Assembly (NCBI RefSeq): GCF_018323885.1
Contig: NZ_AP024585.1
Location: 992,001 to 1,056,000 of the forward strand
From: Citrobacter amalonaticus
Lineage (GTDB): Bacteria; Pseudomonadota; Gammaproteobacteria; Enterobacterales; Enterobacteriaceae
Length of the DNA stretch: 64,000 nucleotides
Reading direction: 5' to 3'
The stretch's first letter is position 1. Each line of letters opens with the position of its first letter. The notes under the pieces were generated by a model. That model was not told where the DNA came from. It did not search any database and saw only the letters and a program-made list of their open reading frames with translations. This document shows, piece by piece, positions 19,699 through 28,723 of the stretch. A program made the position numbers and the translations under genes.

Positions 19699-19766
19699 TG
19701 TGATCTGGCCCATTTGTGATCTAGAATTGATTAAATATAATCGTTGTGATTTTATTTAATCACAAC
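19699..19766 (+). promoter_or_regulatory. Operator-like repeats upstream of the kdgT-dtnK-pdxA2 operon
   Basis: TGTGATCT occurs at 19699-19706 and again at 19715-19722, two helical-turn-like steps apart (16 bp). A perfect inverted repeat, GTTGTGATT-N6-AATCACAAC, covers 19743-19766 and ends 21 bases before the kdgT ATG. The spacing is wrong for CRP, which needs TGTGA-N6-TCACA. The repeat is a good candidate site for the operon's own DeoR-type regulator (inference). Confidence 0.55.
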
Positions 19767-19787
19767 ACAACAACAGGCGGGAAGACC

Positions 19788-20741
19788 ATGAACATCAAGA
19801 AGGCAATAGAACGCGTACCCGGCGGCATGATGGTCGTGCCATTGGTTATCGGTGCCATTATCAATACCTTTGCCCCGCAGGCGCTGGAGATCGGCGGATT
19901 TACTACCGCGCTGTTTAAAAACGGCGCCGCGCCGCTAATCGGTGCATTCCTGTTGTGCATGGGCGCAGGGATCAGCGTGAAGGCGGCACCTCAGGCTTTA
20001 TTGCAGGGCGGTACGATTACCCTGACCAAACTGCTGATCGCCATTGCGCTCGGTCTTGGCGTTGAGCACCTGTTCGGGACTGAAGGGATCTTTGGCTTAA
20101 GCGGACTGGCGATTATTGCTGCCATGAGTAACTCGAATGGGGGGCTGTACGCGGCATTAGTCGGCGAGTTCGGTAACGAGCGTGACGTCGGCGCAATCTC
20201 TATTCTGTCTCTTAATGACGGTCCATTCTTTACCATGATCGCGCTGGGTGCTGCGGGAATGGCCAACATTCCGATCATGGCACTGGTGGCGGTCCTGGTC
20301 CCGCTGGTGGTTGGCATGATCCTCGGTAACCTCGATCACAACATGCGTGACTTCCTGACCAAAGGCGGACCGCTGTTGATCCCGTTCTTCGCCTTTGCGC
20401 TGGGGGCTGGCATCAACCTCGAAATGCTATTGCAGGGCGGTCTGGCGGGCATCCTGCTGGGGGTGTTAACCACGTTCGTCGGCGGCTTCTTTAACATCCG
20501 CGCAGACCGTCTGGTGGGCGGTACCGGGATTGCCGGAGCGGCGGCCTCCAGTACTGCCGGTAATGCCGTTGCAACGCCGCTGGCGATAGCCCAGGCTGAC
20601 CCTTCGCTGGCGGAAGTCGCTGCTGCTGCCGCGCCATTGATTGCCGCCTCCGTGATCACCACCGCGATCCTGACGCCGATCCTGACCTCGTGGGTTGCCA
20701 AAAAACAGGCTCGTCAGGTTACTCAGGAGAATAAAGCATGA
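19788..20741 (+). CDS. KdgT-family permease, probable D-threonate uptake
   Basis: A 317-residue inner-membrane protein of the 2-keto-3-deoxygluconate permease family, with about ten hydrophobic segments and the typical glycine-rich stretches (PLVIGAIINTFAP, LSNSNGG-like AAMSNSNGGLYAAL, GTGIAGAAASSTAGNAV). The family carries acid sugars with protons. It starts the operon, and its TGA overlaps the dtnK ATG (ATGA). The partner genes act on four-carbon acid sugars, so the substrate here is more likely D-threonate or D-erythronate than 2-keto-3-deoxygluconate. It is annotated kdgT in Salmonella by similarity only. I chose the ATG at 19788 after a GGCGGGAAG ribosome site. Confidence 0.82.
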   Translation: MNIKKAIERVPGGMMVVPLVIGAIINTFAPQALEIGGFTTALFKNGAAPLIGAFLLCMGAGISVKAAPQALLQGGTITLTKLLIAIALGLGVEHLFGTEGIFGLSGLAIIAAMSNSNGGLYAALVGEFGNERDVGAISILSLNDGPFFTMIALGAAGMANIPIMALVAVLVPLVVGMILGNLDHNMRDFLTKGGPLLIPFFAFALGAGINLEMLLQGGLAGILLGVLTTFVGGFFNIRADRLVGGTGIAGAAASSTAGNAVATPLAIAQADPSLAEVAAAAAPLIAASVITTAILTPILTSWVAKKQARQVTQENKA

Positions 20742-22009
20742 AAATGATCGTCATTGCCGATGATTTTACGGGCTCTAACGATACCGGCGTGCAACTGGCG
20801 AAAAAAGGCGCACGCACAGAGGTAATGCTCACCCCGACGCAGAAGCCTTCCCGTCGTGCTGATGTGCTGGTGATCAACACAGAGAGCCGGGCAATCCCGT
20901 CGGCGCAAGCCGCGCAGGCGGTACAACAAGCGTTAGCCCCCTGGTGTGAAGGGGAAACCGCGCCGCTGGTGTATAAAAAAATTGATTCTACGTTTCGTGG
21001 CAACGTCGGCGCCGAGGTGACGGCGGCGATGCGCGCCGCTAACCGGACGCTGGCCGTGATTGCGGCGGCGATCCCCGCCGCAGGGCGCACAACACGCGAT
21101 GGACTGTGCCTGGTCAACGGAACGCCATTACTGGAGACCGAATTTGCCAGCGATCCCAAAACGCCGATTATCTCTTCGCGCATTGCGGAACTGGTCTCGT
21201 TGCAAAGTGACATTCCGGTGCATGAAGTGTCGCTCGACGATGTCCGTCGCGGACGACTGAGCGCGCTGTTAGCCGCTTTCGCTGCTGAAGGTGAGTGCAT
21301 GGTGGTGGTGGATGCCGTTGAGGACCGTGATTTGTCGCTGATTGCGCATGCAATCTGTGAGCAGGAGACGCTGCCGTTACTGGTCGGCGCGGCTGGTCTC
21401 GCCAATGCCCTGCCGGTCCGCCTGTTTATGCAGGAAAAGCAAGCGTTGCCGGTGCTGGTCGTCGCGGGTTCGATGAGTGAAGCCACGCGACGTCAGGTAG
21501 ACAAGGCGCTGTGTCAGGACCGGGCAAAGGTTGTCGATATCGATGCCTCACGACTGGCCTCTGCCGCTTTTGAACAGGAAATCGCGTCGGTGGTGGAGCA
21601 GGCCTGCGCGTTACTGAGCCGTCACCACCATACGATTTTACGTACCAGTCGTAGTGCGGACGACCGACAGATGATCGACACGCTGTGTGCCGGCGTCGGG
21701 ATGAGCCGTCAGGCGCTTGGCGAACGGTTAAGCCAGCGTCTTGGAAACATCACGTTACGCATTATTGAGCAGGCGCGTATTGGCGGCCTGTTCCTGACCG
21801 GAGGGGATATTGCGACCGCCGTTGCCAGTGCGCTGGGGGCGGAAGGCTATCGCATTCAGAGCGAGGTTGCGCCGTGCATTCCGTGCGGAACGTTCGTGAA
21901 CAGCGAGATTGACGATCTGCCGGTGATCACCAAAGCAGGAGGATTCGGCTCCGACAGTACCCTTTGTGATGCGCTTTATTTTATTGAGGAGATGTACAGT
22001 GGTAACTAA
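20738..22009 (+). CDS. dtnK: D-threonate kinase (DUF1537 / four-carbon acid sugar kinase)
   Basis: A 423-residue kinase of the family once called DUF1537. The N-terminal domain opens with MIVIADDFTGSNDTGVQLAK, the substrate-binding signature. The C-terminal nucleotide-binding domain has LFLTGGDIATAVASALG and the final IPCGTFVNSE ... ITKAGGFGS. It phosphorylates the 4-hydroxyl of D-threonate. The next gene, pdxA2, oxidises the product. The Salmonella pair has been characterised biochemically as DtnK and PdxA2 to my knowledge, and both length and order agree here. Overlaps with both neighbours show translational coupling. D-erythronate is a possible alternative substrate. Confidence 0.85.
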   Translation: MKMIVIADDFTGSNDTGVQLAKKGARTEVMLTPTQKPSRRADVLVINTESRAIPSAQAAQAVQQALAPWCEGETAPLVYKKIDSTFRGNVGAEVTAAMRAANRTLAVIAAAIPAAGRTTRDGLCLVNGTPLLETEFASDPKTPIISSRIAELVSLQSDIPVHEVSLDDVRRGRLSALLAAFAAEGECMVVVDAVEDRDLSLIAHAICEQETLPLLVGAAGLANALPVRLFMQEKQALPVLVVAGSMSEATRRQVDKALCQDRAKVVDIDASRLASAAFEQEIASVVEQACALLSRHHHTILRTSRSADDRQMIDTLCAGVGMSRQALGERLSQRLGNITLRIIEQARIGGLFLTGGDIATAVASALGAEGYRIQSEVAPCIPCGTFVNSEIDDLPVITKAGGFGSDSTLCDALYFIEEMYSGN

Positions 22010-22982
22010 AACCGTCGCGATTACGATGGGCGATCCTGCGGGGATCGGCCCGGAAATTATTGTTAAAGCGCTCAGTGAAGATGAACTTAACGGCGCGCCG
22101 CTGGTGGTAGTGGGATGCCTGCAAACCCTGAAGCGGTTACAGGCCAACGGTCTGGCGGAGGGCGTGACGTTTCGCGCCATTACGCAGGTGGCGGACGCCC
22201 GCTTCGCGCCAGGCGTGATTCATGTGATCGATGAACCGCTGGCAGACCCGGAAGCGCTGGAGCCGGGTAAAGTGCAGGCTCAGGCAGGCGATCTGGCTTA
22301 TCGCTGCGTAAAACGGGCAACGGAACTGGCGATGAAAGGTGATGTTCATGCTATCGCCACTGCGCCGTTGAACAAAGAAGCCCTGCATCTTGGCGGGCAC
22401 CATTTCCCCGGACACACCGAGCTGCTGGCGACGCTGACGGAAAGCCGCGACTACGCGATGGTGCTTTACACCGATAAGCTGAAAGTCATTCACGTTTCCA
22501 CCCATATCGCCCTGCGTAAGTTCCTCGATACCCTGAACGGTCAGCGCGTGGAGACTGTTATTAGTATCGCCGATACCTTCCTGAAGCGTGTGGGTTATGC
22601 GCAGCCGCGTATAGCCGTGGCGGGGGTGAATCCACATGCTGGTGAGAACGGGCTGTTTGGCGATGAGGAGATTCGCATCGTCGGTCCGGCGATTGAGAAC
22701 ATGAAGGCAAAGGGGATGGATGTTTACGGCCCATGCCCGCCGGACACTGTATTTTTGCAGGCGTATGAAGGTCACTATGACATGGTGGTGGCGATGTACC
22801 ACGATCAGGGCCATATCCCGCTGAAGCTGCTGGGGTTCTATGACGGCGTCAACATCACTGCCGGTTTGCCGTTTATTCGCACCTCTGCCGATCACGGGAC
22901 GGCATTTGATATCGCCTGGACGGGAAAAGCAAAATCTGAGAGCATGGCCGTATCGATTAAACTGGCAATGCAACTGGCATAA
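21999..22982 (+). CDS. pdxA2: 4-phospho-D-threonate 3-dehydrogenase (PdxA2)
   Basis: A 327-residue PdxA-family NAD-dependent dehydrogenase/decarboxylase. It carries the family's ITMGDPAGIGPEI start, TAPLNKEAL, GHTELLA and VAMYHDQGHIPLK with metal-binding histidines. It turns 4-phospho-D-threonate into dihydroxyacetone phosphate and CO2, feeding lower glycolysis. The biosynthetic PdxA gene lies elsewhere (next to ksgA in enterobacteria), so this is the catabolic paralogue. I chose GTG at 21999, 7 bases after GAGGAG. This overlaps dtnK by 11 bases and gives the family's length; an ATG at 21966 would add 11 odd residues. Confidence 0.87.
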   Translation: MVTKTVAITMGDPAGIGPEIIVKALSEDELNGAPLVVVGCLQTLKRLQANGLAEGVTFRAITQVADARFAPGVIHVIDEPLADPEALEPGKVQAQAGDLAYRCVKRATELAMKGDVHAIATAPLNKEALHLGGHHFPGHTELLATLTESRDYAMVLYTDKLKVIHVSTHIALRKFLDTLNGQRVETVISIADTFLKRVGYAQPRIAVAGVNPHAGENGLFGDEEIRIVGPAIENMKAKGMDVYGPCPPDTVFLQAYEGHYDMVVAMYHDQGHIPLKLLGFYDGVNITAGLPFIRTSADHGTAFDIAWTGKAKSESMAVSIKLAMQLA

Positions 22983-22991
22983 TTTCCTGTT

Positions 22992-23759
22992 ATGAAAGGA
23001 CAACACCGTCTGGATCAGATTGTGGCGTATTTGAAAAATCATACGCTGGTGACCGTGGAACAACTGGTGGATGCCGTTGAGGCCTCTCCGGCAACGATCC
23101 GCCGCGATCTGATCAAACTGGATGAACAGGGGGTGATCAGTCGCAGCCACGGCGGTGTGGCGTTACGGCGTTTTGAAGCAGTGCAACCGACCACCAACGA
23201 GAAGCAACTGCGATCGCCCGCCGAAAAACGGGCGATTGCGCGTTATGCGGCCTCGATGGTGCATGCGGGCGATGCCGTGGTGCTTGATGCCGGAACCACG
23301 ATGCTGGAGCTGGCAAAATGTTTAACCCATCTTCCCCTCAGAGTCATTACCGTTGATCTGCACATCGCCCTGTTTTTATCCGAGTTTCGCCAGATAGAGG
23401 TGACTATTGTCGGTGGGCGAATTGATGACAGCAGCCAGTCATGCATCGGCGAGTTTGGCCGCAAAATGCTGCGCAGCGTCTATCCTGATATCGCGTTTAT
23501 GAGCTGTAATACCTGGAGTATGGAAAAGGGCGTGACCACGCCGACTGAGGACAAAGCGGGACTGAAGCAGGAAATTATCGCCAATGCGCAACGAAAAGTG
23601 CTACTGGCCGACAGCAGCAAATACGGCGCGCATTCGCTATTTAATGTGGCTTCTCTCAGTCGCTTTACCGACGTCATTACCGATGTTAATTTACCGCAAG
23701 CCGTACAGGCCGAACTGAAAGCGCAATCCGTCGCCCTGACGCTGGTACAGCCTGAGTAA
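22992..23759 (+). CDS. DeoR-family transcriptional regulator of the D-threonate operon
   Basis: A 255-residue repressor-type protein. The N-terminal helix-turn-helix has the DeoR signature ([20 protein letters not shown], about residues 33-52, then RSHGGVAL). The C-terminal sugar-phosphate isomerase-like effector domain has [13 protein letters not shown] and LADSSKYG. It follows pdxA2 by 9 bases and is in the operon, so it likely controls the operon itself and responds to a phosphorylated intermediate. This is inference from family habit. The perfect inverted repeat before kdgT is a candidate site. Confidence 0.85.
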   Translation: MKGQHRLDQIVAYLKNHTLVTVEQLVDAVEASPATIRRDLIKLDEQGVISRSHGGVALRRFEAVQPTTNEKQLRSPAEKRAIARYAASMVHAGDAVVLDAGTTMLELAKCLTHLPLRVITVDLHIALFLSEFRQIEVTIVGGRIDDSSQSCIGEFGRKMLRSVYPDIAFMSCNTWSMEKGVTTPTEDKAGLKQEIIANAQRKVLLADSSKYGAHSLFNVASLSRFTDVITDVNLPQAVQAELKAQSVALTLVQPE

Positions 23760-23790
23760 TTAACGTTGGGATAACCCCAGGAGATGAGTG

Positions 23791-24036
23791 ATGGGTAATG
23801 AAATACCACTGAAATATTATGACATTGTGGATGAGTATTCGACGGAATCCGCAGAACCGGTTAACGCGTCGGAGCGTGATCCTCTTGCTCGCTATTTCCA
23901 GCTACTGATTGCTCGCTTAACAAATAACGAAGAGATCAGCGAAGAAGCGCAGCAGGAGATGGCGGTCGACGCTGGCGTTGACGCACAACGCATCGATGAT
24001 ATCGCAGAATTCCTGAATCGATGGGGAAATGAATAG
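23791..24036 (+). CDS. YmjA-like small acidic protein (DUF2543 family)
   Basis: An 81-residue acidic protein beginning [16 protein letters not shown] and ending [12 protein letters not shown] recognise it as similar to E. coli YmjA, a small protein of unknown function encoded elsewhere on that chromosome. No signal or membrane segment is seen; it is mostly helical. I chose ATG 23791 after AGGAG at 23779-23783. It lies 31 bases after the regulator and is followed by a strong hairpin, so it may be the operon's last gene or have its own promoter. The name is by memory of sequence only. Confidence 0.75.
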   Translation: MGNEIPLKYYDIVDEYSTESAEPVNASERDPLARYFQLLIARLTNNEEISEEAQQEMAVDAGVDAQRIDDIAEFLNRWGNE

Positions 24037-24047
24037 TCTCGGATTCG

Positions 24048-24083
24048 GCTCAGGCACTCCGCAGAGTGCCTGAGCATTTTCTT
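24048..24083 (+). terminator. Terminator between the YmjA-like gene and speD
   Basis: A perfect 12-bp stem (GCTCAGGCACTC at 24048-24059, GAGTGCCTGAGC at 24064-24075) with a CGCA loop, followed by ATTTTCTT on the plus strand. It abuts the speD stop, so it may also define the speED transcript end. Confidence 0.85.
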
Positions 24084-24876
24084 ACACGCTCGGGATATTG
24101 CGCCCGTAGTAAATCTCTCGCATCTCTTTCCACAGCGCAGCGGTAATCTCTTTACGCTCTGCGTCGGTCAAGTCTTCTGGTCGGGTATGGAACATGTAGT
24201 GCTTAAGGTCGAACTCTTTAAGCAACATTTTGGTATGGAAGATATTTTCCTGATACACGTTCACATCCACCATGTCATACAACGACTTCATATCCTCGGA
24301 CATAAAGTTCTGAATGGAGTTAATCTCATGATCGATAAAGTGCTTCATCCCGTTGATATCACGGGTAAAGCCACGCACGCGATAATCGATGGTCACGATG
24401 TCGGATTCAAGCTGGTGGATCAAGTAATTCAGCGCCTTCAAGGGAGAAATCACACCGCAGGTTGAAACCTCAATATCGGCGCGGAAGGTGCATAATCCGC
24501 CTTCCGGGTGGCTTTCCGGATAGGTATGCACGCAAATATGGCTCTTATCAAGATGGGCGACCACCGTTTCCGGCAGCGGGCCGGGATGCTCGGTTTTATC
24601 AATCAACTGCGGATCGACAGGTTCTTCGCTCACCAGAATGGTGACGCTGGCACCCTGAGGTTCGTAATCCTGACGGGCAATATTCAGGATATTGGCGCCG
24701 ATGATAGAGCAGGTTTCTGACAGAATTTCGGTCAGACGGTTGGCGTTGTAGAGTTCGTCGATATAGGCGATGTATCCGTCGCGCTCTTCGGCGGTTTTGG
24801 CATAGCAGATATCGTAAATACAAAAACTCAGACTTTTAGTCAGGTTGTTAAAGCCATGCAGTTTCAGTTTTTTCAA
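24082..24876 (-). CDS. speD: S-adenosylmethionine decarboxylase proenzyme
   Basis: A 264-residue proenzyme, full length. It self-cleaves between Lys111 and Ser112 ([16 protein letters not shown]), turning Ser112 into the pyruvoyl group that decarboxylates S-adenosylmethionine. The product donates the aminopropyl group to the neighbouring spermidine synthase. Catalytic Cys140 is in the [10 protein letters not shown] region. The start is TTG (complement of 24874-24876) after GGAGAAG, a rare start codon that gives the known N-terminus [10 protein letters not shown]. It lies 15 bases downstream of speE in the same operon. Confidence 0.97.
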   Translation of the reverse strand: MKKLKLHGFNNLTKSLSFCIYDICYAKTAEERDGYIAYIDELYNANRLTEILSETCSIIGANILNIARQDYEPQGASVTILVSEEPVDPQLIDKTEHPGPLPETVVAHLDKSHICVHTYPESHPEGGLCTFRADIEVSTCGVISPLKALNYLIHQLESDIVTIDYRVRGFTRDINGMKHFIDHEINSIQNFMSEDMKSLYDMVDVNVYQENIFHTKMLLKEFDLKHYMFHTRPEDLTDAERKEITAALWKEMREIYYGRNIPSV

Positions 24877-24891
24877 TTTCTTATCTTCTCC

Positions 24892-25758
24892 TTAGGACGA
24901 TGCTGTCGCCAGCGCGTCTTGCAGATACTGGGGTAAGGCAAACGCTGCCGTGTGGATTGCCGGGTTGTAATAGCGACACTTAAGGCCAGAGGTGTGAAAA
25001 CGTGCCTGGATGATTTCAGTCGACAGGTGGCGCAACGCTTCATTATCGGTCGCCCACGCGAAAGTCATTATGCCGCCGTAGTAGGTGGGGATCGCCGCCT
25101 GGTAGAAGCCAACGTCGGCGAAGTAATGGCTGAGCTTACGGTGGCTGTCGAGGGCTTCATCCTGTTGCAGGAAGCAGACGCCGTTCTGCGCGACAAAGAT
25201 CCCGCCCGGATTCAGGCAGCGTTTACAGCCTTCGTAGAATGCCGAGGTGAACAGACTCTCACCGGGACCGATCGGATCGGTGCAGTCGGAGATGATCACA
25301 TCAAACGTGTTCTGTGTCTGGTTGACGTAATTCACACCGTCGTCGATCACCAGCGTAAAGCGCGGATCGTCATAGCTACCGGCGTTGTGGTTGGGCAGAT
25401 ACTGGCGGCAGAACGAGACAACGCCAGCATCGATTTCCACCATCGTGATGGTTTCAACGTTTTTGTGCCGGGTGACTTCGCGCAGCATCGCACCGTCGCC
25501 ACCGCCGATAATCAGTACGTGTTTCGCGTGACCGTGAGCCATCAACGGAACGTGCGTCATCATCTCATGATAGATAAATTCATCGCGCTCGGTGGTCTGC
25601 ACCACGCCGTCCAGCGCCATTACGCGACCAAAGGCGGCGTTTTCGAAGATGATGAGATCCTGATGCGCGGTCTTCTCGTGATAAAGAACGTTATCGACGG
25701 CAAAGTACTGCCCAAACTGGTCGTGTAGCGTTTCATGCCACTGTGGTTTTTCGGCCAT
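24892..25758 (-). CDS. speE: Spermidine synthase (polyamine aminopropyltransferase)
   Basis: A 288-residue enzyme that transfers aminopropyl from decarboxylated S-adenosylmethionine to putrescine. It shows the cofactor loop [12 protein letters not shown], the catalytic Asp in [15 protein letters not shown] and the N-terminal [14 protein letters not shown] strong AGGAGG ribosome site precedes its ATG. It is first in the speE-speD operon; the intergenic 15 bases hold the speD ribosome site. Confidence 0.97.
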   Translation of the reverse strand: MAEKPQWHETLHDQFGQYFAVDNVLYHEKTAHQDLIIFENAAFGRVMALDGVVQTTERDEFIYHEMMTHVPLMAHGHAKHVLIIGGGDGAMLREVTRHKNVETITMVEIDAGVVSFCRQYLPNHNAGSYDDPRFTLVIDDGVNYVNQTQNTFDVIISDCTDPIGPGESLFTSAFYEGCKRCLNPGGIFVAQNGVCFLQQDEALDSHRKLSHYFADVGFYQAAIPTYYGGIMTFAWATDNEALRHLSTEIIQARFHTSGLKCRYYNPAIHTAAFALPQYLQDALATASS

Positions 25759-25815
25759 AGGGTGATGCCTCCTTTGTTAACACCCGTAAAAAAAGGGCGC
25801 AACATCATAGCTAAC

Positions 25816-25839
25816 AATGACCGTTGATGCACGGTCATT
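25816..25839 (-). terminator. Hairpin after yacC
   Basis: AATGACCGT (25816-25824) pairs with ACGGTCATT (25831-25839) across TGATGC, 24 bases past the yacC stop on the minus strand. The T tract is weak (TGTTAGC), so it may be a leaky terminator ahead of the speE promoter. Confidence 0.5.
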
Positions 25840-25862
25840 ATTTCAGCAACAGGGACGGGAGG

Positions 25863-26210
25863 TTATTTAACGTAAGCCAGCAGGCTCAGGGAGTCGCGCG
25901 CCAGCGCTTTGCATTTTTTGGCGACAGGGATACCGATACCGCTGAGATCGCGATAGCTGTCTTCGCCGAGGGATTTCATATCGAAGGTGTCGTAATTGCT
26001 TAGGTCCCACTGGTTTTGCTGAGCAAAGAAGACCAGTGCGCGACGAATCTGCCCGTTGGGTAAATTCTGGTAGCCGCAGTCATTTTTCAGAAAGACAAAA
26101 ACGGCCGTCAAATCGGCCATATCTTCGGCTTCAGATTCACTGAGCGCATAGCTGTTTGCGCATACGGCCATCAGGCTGCCGAACAACACGGTTCTGAAAA
26201 ACGTCTTCAT
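25863..26210 (-). CDS. yacC: YacC, PulS/OutS pilotin-like exported protein
   Basis: A 115-residue protein nearly identical to E. coli YacC. A signal peptide (MKTFFRTVLFGSLMAVCANSYA) is followed by a small helical domain with Cys pairs (DCGYQ and KKCKAL) typical of PulS/OutS pilotins, which escort type II secretins to the outer membrane. No lipobox is clear. No secretin gene lies in this window, so the partner is elsewhere or lost. I chose ATG 26210; an upstream start would add residues before the signal peptide. Confidence 0.88.
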   Translation of the reverse strand: MKTFFRTVLFGSLMAVCANSYALSESEAEDMADLTAVFVFLKNDCGYQNLPNGQIRRALVFFAQQNQWDLSNYDTFDMKSLGEDSYRDLSGIGIPVAKKCKALARDSLSLLAYVK

Positions 26211-26299
26211 TGCTTCTACCACTGCATTACGGAAAGTCAACGTTAGCATACTGGAGGCGAAGCGACGACTTTTATTATCTATTAAGTGATATCCCTGGC

Positions 26300-26330
26300 T
26301 TGACCTTGCCGTAAGGGGAGGGTCTATGCT
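26300..26330 (+). promoter_or_regulatory. CueR-type promoter of cueO
   Basis: TTGACC (26300-26305) and TATGCT (26325-26330) are separated by 19 bp, the over-long spacer of MerR-family promoters. The spacer holds the dyad ACCTTGCC-N5-GGGAGGGT, matching CueR operators. CueR with Cu(I) would untwist this promoter and switch cueO on. Confidence 0.88.
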
Positions 26331-26375
26331 CAGAGATTAGCGTTATTTCGCCTGCAGCAAAATAAGGAAATAATT

Positions 26376-27935
26376 ATGCAACGTCGTGATTTCTTAAAAT
26401 ATTCTGTGGCTCTGGGGCTGTCGTCAGCCTTACCGCTCTGGAGCCGCACCGTTTTTGCCGCCCAACGTCCCACGTTGCCCATTCCCGAGCTTCTCACCGC
26501 CGACGCACGTAACCAGATCTCGCTGATGGTGAAAGCGGGTCAGTCGACCTTTGCCGGAAAAACGGCAACCACCTGGGGCTATAACGGCAATCTGCTCGGG
26601 CCTGCGCTGAAGTTGCAAAAAGGCAAAGCGGTGACGGTGGATATCCGCAACCAGCTTCAGGAAGAGACCACACTGCACTGGCATGGGCTGGAGGTGCCGG
26701 GCGAGGTGGATGGCGGGCCGCAGGGGATTATCCCGGCGGGCGGAAAACGTACCGTTACGTTTACGCCGGATCAGCGAGCGGCGACCTGCTGGTTTCATCC
26801 CCATCAGCATGGGAAAACCGGGCATCAGGTGGCGATGGGCTTAGCGGGGCTGGTTCTGATTGAGGATGAAGAAATTCATAAGCTGCTGCTCCCGAAGCAG
26901 TGGGGAATCGACGATATCCCGGTCATCGTGCAGGACAAACGGTTTAACGCGGCCGGGCAGATTGATTATCAGCTTGATGTGATGACGGCTGCTGTAGGCT
27001 GGTTTGGCGATACGCTACTGACCAATGGCGCCATTTATCCTCAACATGCTGCGCCGCGCGGCTGGTTACGTCTGCGGTTGCTTAACGGTTGTAACGCCCG
27101 TTCACTCAATTTTGCCGCCAGCGATAAGCGTCCACTGTACGTCATTGCCAGCGACGGCGGGCTGCTGGCGGAACCGGTAAAAGTAAACGAACTGCCCATG
27201 CTGATGGGCGAGCGTTTTGAAGTACTGGTGGACATCAGTGACGGTAAACCGTTTGATTTGGTTACCCTGCCAGTCAGCCAGATGGGGATGGCGATTGCGC
27301 CGTTTGATAAGCCGCATCCGGTCATGCGTATTCAGCCGGTTGCCGTGAATGCCTCCGGTACGCTGCCGGACACCCTAAGTACCATGCCTGCGCTACCTGC
27401 GGTTGACGGTCTGACGGTGCGTAATCTGCAACTGTCGATGGATCCGATGCTCGACATGATGGGAATGCAGATGCTGATGAAAAAGTATGGCGATCAGGCG
27501 ATGGCGGGCATGCATCACGGGCAGATGCAGGGGCATATGGGCAACATGCAGCATGGCGACATGGGCCATATGAACCACGGCGGTCAGTTTGATTTCCATA
27601 ACGCGAATAAGATAAACGGCGTGGCGTTCGATATGAACAAGCCGATGTTCGCCGCCAGCAAAGGTCAATATGAACGCTGGGTCATCTCCGGGGTGGGCGA
27701 TATGATGCTGCATCCGTTCCATATCCACGGTACGCAGTTCCGCATCCTGTCGGAGAACGGCCAGACGCCTGCGGCCCATCGTGCGGGCTGGAAAGATACC
27801 GTTCGGGTGGAAGGCAGCGTCAGCGAGGTGTTAGTGAAATTTGATCACATCGCGCCCAAAGAGCATGCCTATATGGCGCACTGTCATCTGCTGGAACATG
27901 AAGATACCGGCATGATGTTAGGCTTTACGGTATAA
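26376..27935 (+). CDS. cueO: Multicopper oxidase CueO
   Basis: A 519-residue periplasmic cuprous oxidase. The twin-arginine signal ([15 protein letters not shown], cleaved near residue 28) exports it folded. Copper ligands are seen in [27 protein letters not shown] and [13 protein letters not shown]. The Met/His-rich insert that covers the substrate copper site spans about residues 352-405 ([11 protein letters not shown] ... MNHGG). It oxidises Cu(I) to the less toxic Cu(II), and also oxidises phenols and Fe(II). It is a single gene behind a CueR promoter. Confidence 0.96.
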   Translation: MQRRDFLKYSVALGLSSALPLWSRTVFAAQRPTLPIPELLTADARNQISLMVKAGQSTFAGKTATTWGYNGNLLGPALKLQKGKAVTVDIRNQLQEETTLHWHGLEVPGEVDGGPQGIIPAGGKRTVTFTPDQRAATCWFHPHQHGKTGHQVAMGLAGLVLIEDEEIHKLLLPKQWGIDDIPVIVQDKRFNAAGQIDYQLDVMTAAVGWFGDTLLTNGAIYPQHAAPRGWLRLRLLNGCNARSLNFAASDKRPLYVIASDGGLLAEPVKVNELPMLMGERFEVLVDISDGKPFDLVTLPVSQMGMAIAPFDKPHPVMRIQPVAVNASGTLPDTLSTMPALPAVDGLTVRNLQLSMDPMLDMMGMQMLMKKYGDQAMAGMHHGQMQGHMGNMQHGDMGHMNHGGQFDFHNANKINGVAFDMNKPMFAASKGQYERWVISGVGDMMLHPFHIHGTQFRILSENGQTPAAHRAGWKDTVRVEGSVSEVLVKFDHIAPKEHAYMAHCHLLEHEDTGMMLGFTV

Positions 27936-28094
27936 GCGACGGATAGCGATGTCGGTTTTCCCGGAATCGCCATCCATCAGTAATAAGAATAATACCACTC
28001 TCATCCTTAATTTCTGAAAATAGATTAAGGCCGTATTTTTATTCCTCTTTCGGGATATACTCGCGGAATCTGACCATCAAACCTGAGGTGAAAA

Positions 28095-28616
28095 ATGGAT
28101 ATTTTCCGTAAAATTGTGGCGGCTTCTTTTGCTATGTTAGTGGCGATTTCTGCTCATGCCGAAATGGACATGGAGCGTAAACACTTTCCTGAACTGAAGT
28201 TAAGCATCGAAATTCCGCAAACGCTGACGCCTATGTCGGCGGAAATGGCGAAAATTAAATACCCGTCTGAGAATCGTCCACAGATCATTTATGGCGACGA
28301 GAGAGGTAAAGCCTCACTGGGCGTGACGGCGGGTCGCAACGCACTGCCTGCGGCGCAGCTGGATATGATGAAAGATGCGATGTTGAAAATGTTAGCTAAC
28401 TACAAACCAGAGGCAGAAGCCGTTACGGTTGATGGGCATAAGGCATGGCTAGTGACTTTCCGCTCTCAGGCTGCGGATAGCGAAATTCTGAATCTGATGC
28501 TGATTACCAGTCTGGATAATAAAGCTGTGCAGGTTGCCTTTAATATGACGAAGGATTTAGTTGACCAGTATCAGGATGTCGCAAAAGCGTCATTAATGTC
28601 GCTTAAGTTTGACTAA
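28095..28616 (+). CDS. Exported protein of unknown function
   Basis: A 173-residue protein with a signal peptide (MDIFRKIVAASFAMLVAISAHA, cleaved after residue 22), so probably periplasmic. The mature part is alpha/beta without cysteines: LSIEIPQTLTPMSAEMAKIKYPS, an ATG-proximal acidic patch and a C-terminal DQYQDVAKASLMSLKFD. I do not recognise its family. It resembles short secreted proteins annotated as hypothetical in Salmonella and Citrobacter. GAGGTG lies 6 bases before the ATG. It stands alone between cueO and gcd, a gap occupied by no gene in E. coli as I recall, and has its own terminator. Confidence 0.85.
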   Translation: MDIFRKIVAASFAMLVAISAHAEMDMERKHFPELKLSIEIPQTLTPMSAEMAKIKYPSENRPQIIYGDERGKASLGVTAGRNALPAAQLDMMKDAMLKMLANYKPEAEAVTVDGHKAWLVTFRSQAADSEILNLMLITSLDNKAVQVAFNMTKDLVDQYQDVAKASLMSLKFD

Positions 28617-28641
28617 TTATTATCGCTAAATATCGATAAGC

Positions 28642-28668
28642 GCCCGCAAGTATTGCGGGCATTTTGCG
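28642..28668 (+). terminator. Terminator after the exported-protein gene
   Basis: GCCCGCAA (28642-28649) pairs with TTGCGGGC (28653-28660) across GTA and is followed by ATTTTGCGTT. The T run is short but the stem is perfect. Confidence 0.75.
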
Positions 28669-28670
28669 TT

Positions 28671-28701
28671 AAAAAAAGACAGCGTGGGATTTCCACGCTG
28701 T
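28671..28701 (-). terminator. Terminator after gcd
   Basis: On the minus strand, ACAGCGTGG pairs with CCACGCTGT across five bases and is followed by CTTTTTTT (complement of 28671-28678). It lies 23 bases past the gcd stop. Confidence 0.9.
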
Positions 28702-28723
28702 TTCTGCTCAGAACAAAATGGTT

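Noticed and set aside
19743..19766. The kdgT upstream inverted repeat as a CRP site
   Set aside because: The TGTGA and TCACA halves are 10 bp apart instead of 6.
19746..19787. Earlier start for the kdgT-like gene at 19746
   Set aside because: It would put the operator repeat inside the coding region and has no ribosome site; the ATG at 19788 does.
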